The translations under genes were made by a program, and so were the position numbers. Below the pieces are notes generated by a model. It saw nothing but the letters and a program-made list of their open reading frames with translations. It searched no databases and was not told the origin of the DNA. Shown here one piece after another: positions 50,984 through 64,000 of a stretch of DNA of 64,000 bases. The DNA is from Paraspadella gotoi (lineage: Eukaryota; Chaetognatha), in NCBI GenBank assembly GCA_051294375.1, contig CM119267.1:14129694-14193693 (forward strand), in the 5' to 3' direction. Numbering within the stretch: the stretch's first letter is position 1; the number at the start of each line of letters is the position of its first letter.

Positions 50984-51016
50984 GCTTCTTCTCTCTCTCT
51001 CTCTCTCAAAGTCTAA
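18576..51016 (+). CDS. Cytoplasmic intermediate filament protein gene (5' end missing, alternative tails)
   Basis: This gene encodes a coiled-coil protein that polymerises into cytoplasmic 10-nm filaments. One compatible set of exons is 18576-18762, 19731-19838, 19929-20075, 21608-21785, 22136-22299 and 22779-22864, followed by either 43876-44036 (short tail) or 48664-48791, 50253-50372, 50581-50700 and 50855-51016 (lamin-tail domain). With indels corrected from the other copies, both routes stay in frame, giving 344 or 467 visible residues. The rod shows typical heptads, the RDIRAEYD segment of early coil 2, and the terminal motif EICTYRRLLQGEE. An extra coil 1B stretch fits the long lamin-like coil 1B of protostome IFs. 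The head and coil 1A exons were not found; they may lie upstream of the window or in a gap. The middle of the locus is repeated by apparent assembly error. IF identity is firm; the subtype is not known. Confidence 0.85.
19731..19838 (+). CDS. IF exon: end of coil 1B
   Basis: It encodes 36 residues from SADAEIVARIELES to LRNMYEEKIRQ, phase 0 at both ends, with AG acceptor (19729-19730) and GTGAGG donor. The pattern ARIxLES...L.FLR..YEE.I corresponds to the conserved end of coil 1B in animal IF proteins. Confidence 0.85.
19929..20075 (+). CDS. IF exon: linker 12 and start of coil 2
   Basis: It encodes 49 residues in phase 0, from LMDMNFDSEDYRAMFSNEL through LALRDIRAEYDAILE to DNDSWYKAK, with CAG acceptor and GTGAGG donor. 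The segment L..AL.DIR.EYD......W(Y/F)..K is a signature of early coil 2 in both lamins and cytoplasmic IFs. Confidence 0.9.
20430..20527. repeat. (GA)n microsatellite in intron
   Basis: About 95 bases of GA repeat with GAAGAG interruptions. Its inverted copy is the CT array at 39370-39450. Confidence 0.9.
21608..21785 (+). CDS. IF exon: coil 2 middle, copy A (two indels)
   Basis: The CAG acceptor directly follows a CT array of about 90 bases. The exon should be 180 bases (60 codons), starting FNEMMMTSQRS and ending EERIAALEAELDEQ before GTGGGT. This copy has net two bases missing, for instance one C near 21632, so its frame breaks. Copies at 29588, 36335 and 37563 (inverted) supply the missing bases. 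Confidence 0.75.
22136..22299 (+). CDS. IF exon: end of coil 2 with rod end motif, copy A (indels)
   Basis: It starts after CGCAG in phase 0 with AKMHREQINERDA and ends CTYRRLLQGEEH plus two bases before GTGGGT. The consensus length is 167 bases; this copy has 164 because of small deletions near 22177-22205. TYRRLLQGEE is the hallmark that closes the IF rod and is needed for filament assembly. Confidence 0.8.
22779..22864 (+). CDS. IF exon: start of tail and branch point for alternative ends, copy A (intact)
   Basis: It completes the Arg of HRLKDHMSGQ and encodes a Ser/Ala/Gly-rich linker ending GGASQQ plus one base before GTAAGT, a strong donor. The exon therefore ends in phase 1. Three downstream exons begin with two bases that complete a Val codon, so this donor is where the alternative tails diverge. 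Confidence 0.85.
23920..23944. repeat. Short (CT)n tract in tail intron
   Basis: Interrupted CT repeat followed by TCTAG. The same position in copies B (31880-31905) and C (41097-41130) has different repeat lengths. Confidence 0.7.
24496..24577. other. Structured inverted repeat, copy A
   Basis: GTCTTTCTATG (24496-24506) is exactly complementary to CATAGAAAGAC (24567-24577), an 11-bp outer stem. Inside it ACTATAAA (24527-24534) pairs with TTTATAGT (24551-24558), and CGCG at 24535 with CGCG at 24542. The element recurs at 32458-32538 and 41686-41766. It lies in the intron before the short tail exon. It could be a folded RNA element or a small transposon remnant. Confidence 0.5.
26669..26826 (+). 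CDS. IF short-tail exon, copy A (small deletion)
   Basis: Same exon as 43876-44036. Bases are missing near 26728, within the Gly-Met repeat, so the Gly/Ser part is read out of frame here before returning to the TAG at 26824. Use the copy at 43876 as the reliable version. Confidence 0.6.
27157..27215. other. Long hairpin, copy A (miRNA-precursor-like)
   Basis: The arms starting TGAAGGGAAACGAG and ending CGTTCCCTTCA pair over about 24 bp with single-base bulges and a 6-base loop. See 44373-44432 for the clean copy. Confidence 0.4.
27827..27892. repeat. (CT)n microsatellite
   Basis: About 65 bases of CT repeat, 85 bases upstream of the candidate third tail exon in this copy. Confidence 0.9.
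28802..28826. other. Assembly join of exactly 25 N
   Basis: Lies between copy A and copy B. The sequence on the right restarts at a point equivalent to about 20838, so the join moves backwards in the locus. Confidence 0.9.
29588..29765 (+). pseudogene. Copy B of IF coil 2 middle exon (frame-broken)
   Basis: It matches 21608-21785 but lacks an A in the FNE start and has other indels. It does contain the C that copy A lacks near the TSQR codons, so the two copies correct one another. Confidence 0.65.
30102..30268 (+). pseudogene. Copy B of IF rod-end exon (compensating indels)
   Basis: Total length is the expected 167 bases, but an added C near 30111 and a missing A near 30144 shift the frame between them. 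The rod-end motif region reads correctly. Confidence 0.65.
30752..30837 (+). pseudogene. Copy B of IF tail-start exon (indels)
   Basis: Right length (86 bases) but with an extra G near 30784 and a missing base near 30819. The GTAAGT donor is kept. Confidence 0.6.
32458..32538. other. Structured inverted repeat, copy B
   Basis: Same 11-bp outer stem as at 24496-24577, with an extra CG in the central part. Confidence 0.45.
34603..34757 (+). pseudogene. Copy B of IF short-tail exon (frame-broken)
   Basis: It starts VIREMSSEMQSS in frame after GCAG, then indels in the Gly repeat and near the end remove the normal stop context. It corresponds to the intact exon at 43876-44036. Confidence 0.6.
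35088..35145. other. Long hairpin, copy B
   Basis: Counterpart of 44373-44432 with one fewer T in the 5' arm. The stem is otherwise kept. Confidence 0.4.
36310..36334. other. Assembly join of exactly 25 N
   Basis: Joins the end of copy B to an internal fragment of the coil 2 exon. Confidence 0.9.
36335..36468 (+). CDS. IF coil 2 middle exon, partial copy with intact frame
   Basis: It begins inside the exon just after the N run and reads without interruption from GAKDEVKKARAKYAELQKEI to LEAELDEQ before GTGGGT. It is the best version of this part of the exon and can be used to correct 21608-21785. Heptads with Ala/Leu cores and many Glu/Lys/Arg are clear. Confidence 0.7.
36675..36699. other. 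Assembly join of exactly 25 N
   Basis: After this join the filament sequence runs on the opposite strand. Confidence 0.9.
37050..37216 (-). CDS. IF rod-end exon, inverted copy
   Basis: Full 167 bases, open from MHREQINERD to TYRRLLQGEEH. A short segment reads DPRSREL where the other copies predict DAEIEKL, so it carries local differences. Splice sites are kept on the - strand. Confidence 0.55.
37563..37741 (-). CDS. IF coil 2 middle exon, inverted copy (one base short)
   Basis: It reads correctly from FNEMMMTSQRSCNELAG through LRAQNAALEER and then loses one base near 37595, so the final 15 codons shift. It is bounded by a CAG acceptor after a CT tract (GA on the + strand). Confidence 0.6.
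37742..37832. repeat. (GA)n microsatellite (inverted CT tract before the exon)
   Basis: About 90 bases with one AAG break. It is the inverted counterpart of the tract at 21518-21605. Confidence 0.9.
39370..39450. repeat. (CT)n microsatellite
   Basis: About 80 bases of CT repeat, the inverted counterpart of 20430-20527. Confidence 0.9.
39960..40045 (+). CDS. IF tail-start exon, copy C (intact)
   Basis: Identical in reading to 22779-22864: LKDHMSGQVTVQGSSSSASA to GGASQQ plus one base, then GTAAGT. It ends in phase 1 and is the likely true donor for both tail routes, because it is continuous with them. Confidence 0.8.
41686..41766. other. Structured inverted repeat, copy C
   Basis: 11-bp outer stem GTCTTTCTATG / CATAGAAAGAC enclosing an inner ACTATAAA / TTTATAGT stem. 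It is 81 bases long and lies in the tail intron 2.1 kb before the short-tail exon. Confidence 0.5.
41928..41984. other. Hairpin TACACCGAC / GTCGGTGTA
   Basis: A 9-bp stem followed after an asymmetric bulge by TTCAAT / ATTGAA, with an A-rich loop. It is also present in copies A (about 24740-24796) and B (about 32700-32754). Confidence 0.4.
43876..44036 (+). CDS. IF short-tail exon (Gly/Ser-rich C-terminus), intact
   Basis: After CATTGCAG the first two bases complete a Val codon. The exon then encodes IREMSSEMQSSAGGGHGG, a GGM/GGS repeat, a Ser run and SYSYSKKTVSSSSMIQ, then TAG at 44034. It has 52 codons plus stop and replaces the lamin-tail domain in one isoform. Gly/Ser/Tyr-rich tails are typical of IFs that project flexible ends from the filament. 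In the snail Helix, as I recall, two IF proteins from one gene likewise differ by presence or absence of a lamin-like tail. Confidence 0.8.
44373..44432. ncRNA. 60-nt hairpin, pre-miRNA-like, in the short-tail 3'UTR region
   Basis: The arms begin TGAAGGGAAACGAGT and end ACGAAGCA-type sequence in reverse complement (CTTCGTTCCCTTCA). They pair over about 24 bp with three single-base bulges and a 7-base loop. It lies 337 bases after the short-tail stop and before the AATAAA at 44609. The size and bulge pattern resemble an animal miRNA precursor, but a 3'UTR structural element or a transposon remnant would look similar. I know no matching miRNA family. Confidence 0.3.
44609..44614 (+). terminator. 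AATAAA, candidate poly(A) signal for the short-tail isoform
   Basis: It lies 573 bases after the TAG at 44036, followed by a TTTGTAC segment. It would give a 3'UTR of about 0.6 kb that includes the hairpin at 44373. Confidence 0.4.
45051..45111. repeat. (CT)n microsatellite
   Basis: About 60 bases of CT repeat upstream of the candidate third tail exon. Confidence 0.9.
45195..45244 (+). CDS. Candidate third tail exon of the IF gene (16 residues and stop)
   Basis: After a T-rich tract and CTACAG, the first two bases complete a Val codon with the phase-1 donor of the tail-start exon. The frame then reads VEREDSARTVSLKDFQ and TAG. It therefore has the same phase and layout as the two firm tail acceptors. 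The following 200 bases are unusually GC-rich and would be 3'UTR. Copy A lacks one G here and copy B has an extra T. No family match is claimed; transcript support is needed. Confidence 0.35.
46022..48663. other. Long AT-rich intron before the lamin-tail exons
   Basis: Unique sequence, AT-rich, with an ATT run at 47275-47295 and no exon detected. A GC-rich patch at 47711-47760 holds a CTCF-like motif. 48340-48480 is moderately GC-rich and unassigned. Confidence 0.5.
47726..47739 (+). promoter_or_regulatory. CTCF-like motif between alternative tail exons
   Basis: CCCGCAGGGGGCGC differs at one position from the core CCAGCAGGGGGCGC of the bilaterian CTCF consensus. It stands in a GC patch inside otherwise AT-rich intron. 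CTCF binding can slow polymerase and favour an upstream exon, as shown for mammalian CD45. Its role here is speculative. Confidence 0.25.
48664..48791 (+). CDS. IF lamin-tail exon 1
   Basis: After CCACAG two bases complete a Val codon; the exon encodes VTVTRSEMSAKTTYQRS and then the start of the lamin-tail domain, KGPISITECSPDGKYICLEN, ending NKSK before GTGAGC. The pattern G.I.I.E...DGK.I.L.N is the first strand pair of the immunoglobulin-like lamin-tail fold. Confidence 0.85.
50253..50372 (+). CDS. IF lamin-tail exon 2
   Basis: 40 codons in phase 0, from DQNMTDWVIKRTVDN to LKGGNENNSVK, with GTGAGA donor. It contains the conserved W.I.R.VD.....F.FP.GF.LK.G of the lamin-tail domain. The acceptor is odd: AATAAT and A-run sequence directly before the CAG in place of a pyrimidine tract, with the pyrimidine-rich stretch about 40 bases further upstream. 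Confidence 0.85.
50581..50700 (+). CDS. IF lamin-tail exon 3
   Basis: 40 codons in phase 0: IWAKNTGGVHKPPEQLVWNE, then EESWGVGSNIITTLSNDKGD, with a strong CTTCCAG acceptor and GTGAGT donor. I(W/Y)A......H.PP..L.W.....WG.G is the most conserved block of the lamin-tail domain. Confidence 0.9.
50855..51016 (+). CDS. IF lamin-tail last exon, running through a CT microsatellite
   Basis: After TTTAG it encodes EKATHIQKTIYENALILFS, then a Ser/Leu alternation from the CT repeat, and ends SLKV with TAA at 51014-51016. The first ten codons complete the lamin-tail domain (E.A.H.Q..). The rest is simple repeat, so the length and even frame of the C-terminus depend on repeat number. No GT donor precedes the repeat, so it appears to be truly translated in this isoform. 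Confidence 0.7.
50905..51007. repeat. (CT)n microsatellite inside the last IF exon
   Basis: About 100 bases of CT repeat with TTC, TTT and GCTTCTT interruptions, coding for alternating Ser and Leu. Confidence 0.85.
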
Positions 51017-52823
51017 CCCGTCTAGCCTCGTCTCAACTCTCCCCGAAGAATTATCCTCATTTCCCAACCAAGGATCCGTTTTGCTGATTCGACGAAATTG
51101 AAAACAAGAATTTTTAAAAAGACTATTTCTAATATCATTAGTACGTATAGTTTTAAAAAAAGATTTGAGAAAAATTTCGAATAAGTATTGTCAAAAAAAA
51201 AACGCGGCTAAAGGTTTAATTTCCTCTCATCAAAGTCTGTAAATTCGATCGAATTATATGTGTATACGTATATGTACCAATAAGTATAACACATTATGTC
51301 GCTTCTACAATATAAACTTATATCATTAATTAAAAATAAAAAGGAAATTCAAAAAAATTCCCGACTGAATTTCAAGAAAAAAAAAACTATTCCGCTTTTT
51401 TTATCACTTTTCTCCCGAACGAGAAAAATATTTCTAAGCGGAGTAAAGAACCCTCTCTTATGTTATATCACGTCGTCTCATGTTATGTTACGAAGAGGAC
51501 GAAACAATTGACAGATTCTCAGTCATCAGTGCAAATGAGCTTTTTTTTAATTCCATATACAATACGTAGATTTTCCTCCCCTCGCCCTTCGTCTGGAGCC
51601 TTTTGCACTTTTGAACTTCTCTATTTTTTTTTATATATATATTATATATTTCTTCGTTTCTTTAGTTATTCGAATTTGTGGTCGCTATCTCTCTCATTTA
51701 TTTTTTTTTCAGTCTCTCACTTTTTCGTCAATATTAAAACATCAATCGCTTTTTTTTTTAATTTTTATCCATGATTGGACCGAAAAGTCAAAAGTACTTC
51801 ACTAAGACTACCAAAAGGAAGTGAGTACCGCTACTACAGGCTACGAAAACACAGTTCTATGGCAAGAAAGTGTTTGTTTATTTTTGTTACTAAACCGTTA
51901 GATCCCCCTCACTTTGTTGCTACGTGACTGATATTTGGTTCAGCATTTGGTAGCTTGCAACACTAAATTCACTGCCCTATGTAATATATCAACTATGTAA
52001 TCCTTTATCATGTATCAATTTTAAAGCTGTTGTGATAAGCTAAAACAGTATCCGTTTTACATACTTAGATTGCAAGCAGATATACTTTCTAATACAGTAT
52101 GTACAGTAAATTTTTTTTCGGGTACTATTTTTTTTCCTATTTTTTTTTAAACAGGAAATTTGAAAATAAATGTAACATATTCCGATTGCGACGACAAAAT
52201 ATATACATTTTTAAAAATATTTTTGGTTACGCAAGAATTTTTGTTTATATTTGGACGTAGACACATGTAATTGATATAGATAGTACTGTGATATAAAAAT
52301 GTAACAAAAAAAAATAAAACAAATTACATTGCTAATTACATTGCATCGCCTTGAATTTGAACGTAACGAAAACGAGAAAGTCAAAACGTAAGACAGCTAG
52401 CCATTATTTAAGAAATCTATTTGTTCAGTTGGTTATATTTAGTTATATTTCAAGTTATATCTCGTGTCATATCACGAAGCTCTTCGGTGTTTGGCCGTCG
52501 ACACGTCTTCCGAGTTGAACGACGGAAGGTGTAACTCGGACGATTTGGGAAAAGAAAGTAATCAAGATGACATTTAGTGTCGGGGCGTCGACCTGGAAAT
52601 ACCGTGAAAGTCATAAGCGGACTCTTTTGCGGGATCCTTTGCGGATTCGCGGAAAAGTCCCGATTGATTGCCTTGAGGTCAATTAGTTTCCTAATTAGTC
52701 GGGGGAGTCAGACAGTGGGGTCGTTTGACGAAGGCGTTGGATTAAACAAATTCAAAGACAAACCAGAAAAAAAATAACAAGAAAAAGAGGAAAGAAAAAA
52801 TAGGAAGGAAAGAAAAAACGAAA

Positions 52824-52863
<40 letters not shown>

Positions 52864-53129
52864 AACAACGAAACAAGAATAAGGAACAGTAAGCAATAAT
52901 GAAAAGGAAATTAGAAAAAATACATAATTAAAAATAAGAACTAATAAACAAATTATTGATAGAAATCTTAAATTATAGTTAATATTTAATAAATCAATAA
53001 GAAGATTTACAGTGACGTTTGCTTATTTGCTAGCTAAAATGCAATATTTAACGCTATCAAGCATAACGCAGATTACTAAATATGTTAATGTTGAATATAA
53101 TCTCAGTGATGTGCGATCGTCATGTGAAT

Positions 53130-53175
<46 letters not shown>

Positions 53176-53177
53176 CT

Positions 53178-53217
<40 letters not shown>

Positions 53218-53619
53218 ATCTATATAATCTCTTCTCTCTGACCGGATCATGTCATGACTAGAAAGACGACAATACGTATTATTCTTACTAAAAAATATTT
53301 CCTTTTTTCTTTCCCCCTTTTCCCGACTGTTCCCCCCCCCCCCACCGAGCCTCTTCACATTGTTTTCAAGGGAATCAAAGCTGATAGGAGGACGGAGGGA
53401 CACTTCTGACTTTTGCACCCATCAAGATATCTCCACTGCTGCCGTTATCAACGGCTTCTCTCGGCTTCTCCCTTTTTTCGAACTGAGAATAAAAAAAATA
53501 AAAAAATTTAAATATTTTCGCAATCGAATCATTTTATTCTTATTTATGAAAACAAAAAGAACAAATTAAACGAAGCAAACAAAAAGTTAAAGACAGCTTT
53601 GATATTTTTGCTTTCGAAA
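51017..53619. other. IF 3'UTR and intergenic region
   Basis: Candidate poly(A) signals AATAAA stand at 52165-52170 and 52313-52318. An (AAAG)n array covers 52825-52865 and a CT array 53131-53215. A C run lies at 53334-53343. No other gene is seen in the 2.6 kb between the two genes. Confidence 0.5.
53131..53227 (+). promoter_or_regulatory. CT/GA array with TATATAA, possible promoter of the mesh-like gene
   Basis: A CT array ends at TATATAA (53221-53227), 393 bases before the start codon at 53620. GAGA-type repeats beside TATA elements occur in animal promoters, but CT arrays are everywhere in this window, so the association may be chance. Confidence 0.2.
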
Positions 53620-62485
<8,866 letters not shown>

Positions 62486-62551
62486 GCCGTAGAGCGCTGG
62501 TGTAGCTGGGATTATAATATTGTTTCAAGTAGTTATCCTATTCTTGCTTTT

Positions 62552-62614
62552 TCTCTCTCTCTCTCTCTCTCTCTTCTCCTTTTCTTCTCTCTCTCTCTCT
62601 CTCTCTCTCTCTTC

Positions 62615-62651
<37 letters not shown>

Positions 62652-62657
62652 CTCTTT
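62552..62657. repeat. (CT)n array in the mesh 3'UTR
   Basis: CT dinucleotides with TTC and TCC interruptions, starting 67 bases after the stop codon. Confidence 0.9.
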
Positions 62658-63309
62658 GTCTATCTCAAATCAATCAGGTCAAATGACCAGGAGCGTGCGT
62701 TTGCCCCGCCGCTCAATTTGACCGTCTTCCCTCCGCTCATCCGTCTGTTCGTCCGTCAAATTTATTCGAAAATTAATCGATCGTTTAATGACTCTCTTAC
62801 ATGCGAAGATCGTCCACCGATTTTAATTTGCTGGATTAAACTTTAATTAGTCCTCCAATTTTTTTCATATGACATAAAAATCTATTATTAGTAGAAAATG
62901 TTATTTGTTATATTTAATATTTTAAAATCTGTAAATATGTAGTTGGGACATGGCTTCAAAAACTCAATTATTTACAAAATTCATAATGTATTTGATGTGC
63001 TTCTTTGTAATCAAGCCGATATCGACAATTACTTTTCTCCGAACTTACAAATTTAATTCATCAAGTTTTTGACACAGAATTTATTATCGCGCTTTAAATG
63101 ACAACAGATTATTAAAGCATATCGCATATTTAAGATCTTATGTAAATTTTCTTTATATTTGTTTAAATCTGAAAAGACGAAATATTTTAAAAATGGCATG
63201 TGGGGCGTTTAGATCTCATTAGAAAGATCCTTCTTCCCAAAAATATTCATCCATCATTTTTGGTAAAATATTTTGTGTACATAAGTGTTGATGCATTAAT
63301 TATGATATG

Positions 63310-63315
63310 AATAAA
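63310..63315 (+). terminator. AATAAA, candidate poly(A) signal of the mesh-like gene
   Basis: It lies 825 bases after the stop and is followed within 25 bases by TTGTTTGTCTTTTGT, a GT-rich downstream element. It would give a 3'UTR of about 0.85 kb. Confidence 0.5.
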
Positions 63316-63467
63316 ACCTAAAATTGTTTGTCTTTTGTCTAATGAGAAAATTTATTTGATAAAACGAGATACAAATGGTGCTCATGAGATAGACGGTAGA
63401 TCTGGGGAGATTTCACCAAAAATTCAATTATTGATATAGAAGATATATCTCGAAAATCATATTCAAA

Positions 63468-63506
<39 letters not shown>

Positions 63507-63949
63507 TTTACCGTTGCGTTGTGGCCAGGTTATTGGAGTGTTTTCGAGAAGAGACCTTTGACTCAATGACGGTAATCCAGATGACGGAGGAAACGACTCA
63601 CGTTTACAACTGAGTCGGGCAATCTTTAGTCTTAATGTTGCTTTTATCAAATATAATTTATAAGGAAACAAACGCGTCAATTTTCTAGGCAGCCTAACCT
63701 CCCTAGCAGGAAGATTCCAGTGACTCCACGACTTTGTCATCGATCCCTACCTTCAACCTCCCCTGCCCTGCCCTCCCCCCCCAACGTCACAGATTCAGGA
63801 GCTACTCTTTATCTCCTTTCTTATCTAATCAAAGTTTTAGATCTCGACCGGAAAAAAAAATAGGACAAATTTTGAAGAATAATTTTTCGGGTGCGGCAGT
63901 TGGTAACTTTGAATCACTCCGTCGGAGGCGCTGAACTTTCCGACTTTTT
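63316..63949. other. No gene seen
   Basis: Contains a short GA array at 63473-63503. The frames at 63339-63740 (-) and 63734-63934 (+) have no recognisable domain. Confidence 0.5.
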
Positions 63950-63960
63950 GCCGCCATTTT
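63950..63960 (-). promoter_or_regulatory. YY1-type motif
   Basis: GCCGCCATTTT is the complement of AAAATGGCGGC, close to the YY1/Pho consensus, which often stands near transcription starts. The next gene, if any, lies beyond the window, so this is only a hint. Confidence 0.2.
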
Positions 63961-64000
63961 ACAAGATTTTGCGAAGGCGAATTCTCAACTTTTTTAGCAA

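Overview
This window is animal nuclear DNA. It has spliced genes with GT-AG introns, 3' splice sites with pyrimidine tracts, AATAAA signals and very dense (CT)n/(GA)n microsatellites. It holds two recognisable genes, both on the + strand. The first is a cytoplasmic intermediate filament (IF) protein with the rod end motif TYRRLLQGEE and a lamin-tail domain. The second is a Mesh-type smooth-septate-junction protein with the order signal peptide, NIDO, IPT/Ig-like, AMOP, VWD, sushi, transmembrane helix and cytoplasmic tail. A lamin-tail-bearing cytoplasmic IF beside a mesh orthologue suggests a non-arthropod protostome, perhaps a lophotrochozoan. The phylum is an inference.

Layout. Positions 1-15361 contain no gene I can name: T-rich and C-rich low-complexity DNA, (GA)n arrays, three sequencing gaps, a few transcription-factor-like motif clusters, and a noisy second copy of the following 4 kb (11036-15361). 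Positions 15387-51016 carry the IF gene. Exons for the second half of coil 1B, coil 2 and the linker into the tail lie between 18576 and 22864. The start of the gene (head, coil 1A) was not found. The middle of the locus appears up to four times: 20.8-28.8 kb, 28.83-36.3 kb, a fragment at 36.33-36.67 kb, an inverted copy at 36.7-39.8 kb, and 39.83-46.02 kb. The joins at 15362, 28802, 36310 and 36675 are N runs of exactly 25 bases, and the copies differ mainly by one-base indels. I read this as unmerged or poorly corrected long-read sequence, not as true gene duplication. One copy (39.83-46.02 kb) reads cleanly and leads on to the unique lamin-tail exons at 48664-51016.

The IF gene has a clear alternative 3' end. 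The exon ending in phase 1 at 22864 (equivalent copies at 30837 and about 40045) can join a Gly/Ser-rich tail exon with its own stop (43876-44036), a possible third tail exon of 16 residues (45195-45244), or four lamin-tail-domain exons. The last lamin-tail exon reads through a CT microsatellite before its stop. Compact hairpins lie in the intron and 3'UTR around the short tail exon and recur in all three copies.

The mesh-like gene (53620-62485) can be assembled completely from 21 exons into about 1218 codons, provided one missing base in exon 2 is allowed for. Its 3'UTR probably ends near the AATAAA at 63310. Both genes suit an epithelial cell: IF proteins give cytoplasmic strength and Mesh-type proteins organise smooth septate junctions. 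Nothing in the sequence shows that they are co-regulated.
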